A DNA stretch of 25,495 bases. It comes from Chloroflexi bacterium UBA4733 (GTDB lineage Bacteria > Chloroflexota > UBA4733). The translations under genes and the position numbers were made by a program. Location: positions 1-25,495 of the forward strand of contig DHIZ01000219.1 in assembly GCA_002404055.1 (NCBI GenBank), read 5' to 3'. This document shows, piece after piece, positions 22,571 to 25,495 of this stretch (its first letter is position 1; each line of letters begins with the position of its first letter). The notes beneath the pieces are model-generated. The model saw only the letters and a program-made list of their open reading frames with translations. It did not search any database and was not told the DNA's origin.

Positions 22571-23398
22571 CTACTTCTGCTTACGAGTGCGCAGAATGAA
22601 CGGCGCGCTCTTCTTGTTCCGGCGAGTCTTGTAGCCCATGGCCGGCTTCCCCCAGGGCGTCTGCGGCTGACCACCGATGGGGTGGCGACCCTCGCCGCCA
22701 CCGTGCGGATGCTCGCGCGGGTTCATGGCCGAGCCGCGAACGGTTGGCCGGCGGCCCATCCAACGCGAGCGCCCGGCCTTGCCGAGGTTGATATTCTCGT
22801 GATCCGGGTTGCCGACCGTGCCGATCGTGGCGTAGCAACGCGCCAACACGCGGCGCATCTCGCCGGAGGGCAGCTTCACCGTGACGTAGCCGGCGTCCTT
22901 GGCCATCACCTGGGCGGCGACGCCGGCGCTGCGCACGAGCTGGGCGCCGCGCCCAGGCTGCAACTCGATGTTGTGTACCATCGTACCCAGCGGTATGGAC
23001 TGCAGCGGCATGGCGTTGCCGACCTTCGGCTCCGCCTCTGGTCCGCTAACCAGCGTCTCGCCGATGCGCAGACCATGTGGCGCCGTGATGTAGCGTTTGG
23101 CACCGTCGGAGTAGCTCAACAGGGCGATACGGGCGCTGCGATTCGGGTCATACTCAATCGTCGTCACCTTGGCAGGAACGCCGACCTTGTTGCGCTTGAA
23201 GTCGATGATGCGATACATGCGACGCGCGCCGCCGCCGCGGTGCCGCGTCGTGATCCGGCCCTGGTTGTTGCGCCCCGCATTGCTCTTGATGCGTTCCAGG
23301 AGTGGCTTGTAGGGCTTGTTGGTCGTGATCTCATCGAACGTGGAGCCGCTCATCGCCCGCCGGCCAGGGGAGGTCGGGTTGTACTTCTTGACTGGCAT
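22571..23398 (-). CDS. rplB: 50S ribosomal protein L2
   Basis: 275 residues, standard. [20 protein letters not shown] is the conserved N-terminal basic part, and [19 protein letters not shown] near residues 225-243 is the signature, with His230 equivalent to the E. coli His229 important for peptidyl transfer. The usual [13 protein letters not shown] has Arg-Glu here for Val-Asp. The tail [20 protein letters not shown] is normal. It lies 27 bases after rplW. Confidence 0.98.
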   Translation of the reverse strand: MPVKKYNPTSPGRRAMSGSTFDEITTNKPYKPLLERIKSNAGRNNQGRITTRHRGGGARRMYRIIDFKRNKVGVPAKVTTIEYDPNRSARIALLSYSDGAKRYITAPHGLRIGETLVSGPEAEPKVGNAMPLQSIPLGTMVHNIELQPGRGAQLVRSAGVAAQVMAKDAGYVTVKLPSGEMRRVLARCYATIGTVGNPDHENINLGKAGRSRWMGRRPTVRGSAMNPREHPHGGGEGRHPIGGQPQTPWGKPAMGYKTRRNKKSAPFILRTRKQK

Positions 23399-23425
23399 GC
23401 TTCTCTACTCTCTCTACGCCGGCGT

Positions 23426-23719
23426 CTACTGAGCCTCGAAGAAGCTGATCTTCTGCCCCGGTTCGAGTGTCACGATCGCCTTCTTGGAGTCTTGCAGCTT
23501 GACGGCGATACGCACGCGGCGACCCACGTTCTTCATCTCGCCGTGGTGGTTGATCGTATTGACGTGGACCACGCGGACGCTGAACATCTTCTCCACCGCC
23601 GCCTTGATCTCCAGCTTGGTAGCCTCACGGGCGACGTTGAAAGTGTACTTATTCTGTTCCGCCAGCATCGTGTTTTTCTCGGTAATGCGGGGACTGCGGA
23701 GCACTTCGTAGATATTCAT
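23426..23719 (-). CDS. rplW: 50S ribosomal protein L23
   Basis: 97 residues from ATG 23719. [20 protein letters not shown], then [20 protein letters not shown], the L23 signature, and [21 protein letters not shown]23 sits at the tunnel exit and docks trigger factor and SRP. The frame is open upstream to 24148 only as a shadow of rplD. The start overlaps the rplD TGA by four bases (ATGA). Confidence 0.97.
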   Translation of the reverse strand: MNIYEVLRSPRITEKNTMLAEQNKYTFNVAREATKLEIKAAVEKMFSVRVVHVNTINHHGEMKNVGRRVRIAVKLQDSKKAIVTLEPGQKISFFEAQ

Positions 23720-24339
23720 GCCAGTGTCGTCTCCAGGTGGGTTGCAGCACTCTGCGTCAGCACCAGCCAGTCGTGCTTGAGCACGCTCAGCACGTCCACA
23801 CCCATCGCCGGCAGCATGTCCACCTCTTGCAGATTGCGGCCCGACAGAAAGGCGTTGCGGTCCAGGTTGTCCGTGACGAACAGCACGGTACCCGTGATGC
23901 CCAGCGTCTCCAGCATGGCAATGAAGCCTTTGGTGTGCGGAGCCTCGAAGGCCAGGCTCTCCAGGACGATCAGCCGTCCCTCCGCCAGCTTGTCGGAGAG
24001 GGCCGAGCGCATGGCCAACCGGCGCACTTCGCGCGGCAGGCCCTGGCGGTAGGAGCGTGGCACGGGCCCGTGGACGGTGCCACCGCCACGCCACTGGGGA
24101 GCGCGCGTGCTGCCCTGGCGGGCGCGACCAGTGCCCTTCTGGCGCCACGGCTTTCTACCGCCACCCGAAACCAGCTTACGGTTCTTCGTCATGTGGGTGC
24201 CCTGCCGGGCGTTCGCCATTTGTTGCTGCATCGCTGCATAGAGGGCGGCGCGATGCGGCACGCGGGCGTAGACGTGGTCGCTCAGTTCCAGAGAACCAGC
24301 TTCACCGCCGTCAATGGTGCGTATCGGGAGTTGGGCCAT
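23716..24339 (-). CDS. rplD: 50S ribosomal protein L4
   Basis: 207 residues. [20 protein letters not shown], then [20 protein letters not shown] and [20 protein letters not shown] form the tunnel loop; [20 protein letters not shown] follows. In E. coli L4 represses the S10 operon through its leader RNA; whether that holds here is unknown. It begins six bases after rplC and overlaps rplW by four bases. Confidence 0.97.
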   Translation of the reverse strand: MAQLPIRTIDGGEAGSLELSDHVYARVPHRAALYAAMQQQMANARQGTHMTKNRKLVSGGGRKPWRQKGTGRARQGSTRAPQWRGGGTVHGPVPRSYRQGLPREVRRLAMRSALSDKLAEGRLIVLESLAFEAPHTKGFIAMLETLGITGTVLFVTDNLDRNAFLSGRNLQEVDMLPAMGVDVLSVLKHDWLVLTQSAATHLETTLA

Positions 24340-24345
24340 GACCGT

Positions 24346-24978
24346 CTATCCCCTTCTGGCCGAGCGGCGAATAATGACCAGACGACCAGCCGGGCCCGGC
24401 ACTGAACCGCGGACCAGGAGCAGGTTGCGCTCCCCATCCGTTTGCACGACCAGCAGCCGTTGCACCGTGCAGCGCTCGTTGCCCATGCGGCCCGCCATGC
24501 GGGTGCCCTTGTAGACACGGCCCGGCGTAGTACCCGGCCCAATTGAGCCTGGCGCGCGGTGCCGGTCGGACTGGCCGTGCGTCTTGGGACCACCATGAAA
24601 GCCGTGGCGCTTCACCACGCCGGCGAAGCCCTTGCCCTTGGAGGTACCGGTCACGTCAACTTCATCACCGGCCTGAAAGAGGCCAACCGTGAGCTGCTGA
24701 CCAAGCGTGTAGTCGCTCGTTGCGCCGTCCGGCTGGCGCAACTCCACCAGGTGGCGCAGGTGCGCCGCGCCGGAGACCTTCAAGTGCCCGGCCTCCGGCC
24801 TGTTGATCTTACGATACTCGCCATAAGCGAGTTGCACAGCGCTGTAGCCGTCGCGCTCCGGCGTCTTGAACTGCGTCACCACGCATGGTCCCGCCTCAAT
24901 CACCGTCACCGCCTGCACGCTGCCGTTCTCGGCAAAAACCTGCGTCATGCCGACCTTCCGGCCCAGCAGACCTTCCAT
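24346..24978 (-). CDS. rplC: 50S ribosomal protein L3
   Basis: 210 residues. [20 protein letters not shown] opens it and [20 protein letters not shown] with [19 protein letters not shown] is the central loop that reaches the peptidyl-transferase centre. It ends with a short Arg-rich tail. It follows rpsJ after a 136-base spacer, the second longest in the cluster, which holds hairpin-forming repeats. Confidence 0.97.
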   Translation of the reverse strand: MEGLLGRKVGMTQVFAENGSVQAVTVIEAGPCVVTQFKTPERDGYSAVQLAYGEYRKINRPEAGHLKVSGAAHLRHLVELRQPDGATSDYTLGQQLTVGLFQAGDEVDVTGTSKGKGFAGVVKRHGFHGGPKTHGQSDRHRAPGSIGPGTTPGRVYKGTRMAGRMGNERCTVQRLLVVQTDGERNLLLVRGSVPGPAGRLVIIRRSARRG

Positions 24979-24994
24979 GTAGTGGCTCCCTTCG

Positions 24995-25062
24995 GTCTCA
25001 ATACGGAGACGCAGGGCCGCGACTGCGGTCTGCGGCCAAGCGACGAGGGCGACTGCGGTCGC
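24995..25062 (-). repeat. Hairpin-forming direct repeats in the rpsJ-rplC spacer
   Basis: GCGACTGCGGTC occurs at 25019-25030 and again at 25049-25060. The second copy lies in GCGAC-TGCG-GTCGC (25049-25062), a hairpin with a five-base-pair stem. Around the first copy GCCGC (25016-25020) pairs with GCGGC (25032-25036). A third inverted repeat, GTCTC/GAGAC with a six-base loop, lies at 24995-25010, 17 bases before the rplC start on the coding strand. These may be small dispersed palindromes of the REP type or an mRNA control element; the sequence alone does not decide. Confidence 0.5.
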
Positions 25063-25114
25063 TACGAAGACGGCAGTTCCGGCCTTGCCCAGCCCTCAAC
25101 TCATCCTCCATTAC

Positions 25115-25423
25115 CTACAGCTTGATCTCAATCTCGACGCCAGCTGGCAGATTGAGGCGCATCAGCGCGTCAACGGTGCGCGGGTTCGGCTCAACTACGT
25201 CGATCAGGCGCTTGTGTGTGCGCATTTCGAACTGCTCCCGCGAGTCTTTGTCGATGAAGCGCGAGCGCAGCACCGTGTACTTGCGGATTTCGGTCGGCAA
25301 GGGAATCGGCCCCTTGATCGTGGAGCCGGTCCGCTGCGCCGTCTCCACGATCTGCTTCGCTGACTGATCCAGTACCTTGTGATCGTAGGCCTTCAGCCGG
25401 ATCCGGATGCGTTGTTCTGCCAC
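25115..25423 (-). CDS. rpsJ: 30S ribosomal protein S10 (NusE)
   Basis: 102 residues. [20 protein letters not shown], then [20 protein letters not shown] and [20 protein letters not shown] are family hallmarks. S10 belongs to the 30S head and as NusE links RNA polymerase, through NusG and NusB, to antitermination. Start is GTG 25421-25423, with AAGGGAG upstream, supported by the invariant N-terminus. Only 23 bases separate it from tuf, so there is no room for a separate promoter and leader; the S10 genes are probably transcribed from upstream. Confidence 0.97.
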   Translation of the reverse strand: MAEQRIRIRLKAYDHKVLDQSAKQIVETAQRTGSTIKGPIPLPTEIRKYTVLRSRFIDKDSREQFEMRTHKRLIDVVEPNPRTVDALMRLNLPAGVEIEIKL

Positions 25424-25446
25424 TTTAGTGCTCCCTTACGGCCGCC

Positions 25447-25495
25447 CTATTCCAGAATCTGCGTGACGGCCCCGGCGCCGACCGTCCGACCGCCT
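25447..25495 (-). CDS. tuf: Elongation factor Tu, C-terminal end only
   Basis: The last 15 codons before TAG 25447-25449 read GGRTVGAGAVTQILE, the end of EF-Tu (domain 3). The rest lies beyond the window edge. tuf directly before rpsJ is the common order of the str and S10 operons. EF-Tu carries aminoacyl-tRNA to the ribosome with GTP. Confidence 0.9.
   Translation of the reverse strand, partial: GGRTVGAGAVTQILE

Noticed and set aside
22538..24052. A 504-codon plus-strand frame opposite rplB, rplW and rplD.
   Set aside because: Antisense shadow of three certain ribosomal genes, with no recognisable motif.

Overview
The window holds two very different regions. Positions 25495 down to 8790, all on the minus strand, are one continuous ribosomal-protein cluster in the order tuf (3' end only), rpsJ, rplC, rplD, rplW, rplB, rpsS, rplV, rpsC, rplP, rpmC, rpsQ, rplN, rplX, rplE, rpsN, rpsH, rplF, rplR, rpsE, rpmD, rplO, secY, adk, rpmJ, rpsM, rpsK, rpsD, rpoA, rplQ, truA, rplM, rpsI. 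This is the classical S10-spc-alpha arrangement fused to truA-rplM-rpsI. Every one of these reading frames is intact. Most genes are a few bases apart or overlap by 1-4 bases, which implies co-transcription and translational coupling. The products build both ribosomal subunits and supply the Sec translocon channel, adenylate kinase, the RNA polymerase alpha subunit and a tRNA pseudouridine synthase.

Positions 1-8778 are an accessory stretch in which nearly every gene is broken. Only three reading frames look whole: a DinB-family protein (507-1010), a Uma2-family protein (1938-2525) and a ribbon-helix-helix antitoxin (4139-4357). The rest are fragments, or full-length genes with frameshifts, nonsense codons or internal deletions: an O-methyltransferase N-terminus, two further Uma2 genes, a probable GNAT remnant, a P-loop kinase and an aminoglycoside-phosphotransferase-type domain, a PIN toxin cut to about 40 codons, an S66 LD-carboxypeptidase, a histidine-phosphatase N-terminus, a SAM methyltransferase with one TAG, an esterase, and the C-terminal half of a ComB-type phosphatase. 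Several frameshifts look like +1 additions in runs of G or C. No stretch longer than 300 bases is without a gene or gene remnant. The gaps at 1-166, 1011-1148, 2526-2687 and 6815-7001 show nothing I recognise.

The organism is a high-GC bacterium that uses GTG and TTG starts often and TAG as its commonest stop in the ribosomal cluster. The zinc-binding forms of S4, S14, L24 and L36, the repeated Uma2 genes, and the DinB and APH-type genes fit a Chloroflexota member, perhaps of the Thermomicrobia/Sphaerobacter kind. That placement is inference from family content, not proof. map and infA, which often lie between adk and rpmJ, are absent here. I found no convincing new multi-gene system. The most notable feature is the abrupt border between the intact essential operon and the decaying accessory region, with only 11 bases between rpsI and the first broken gene.
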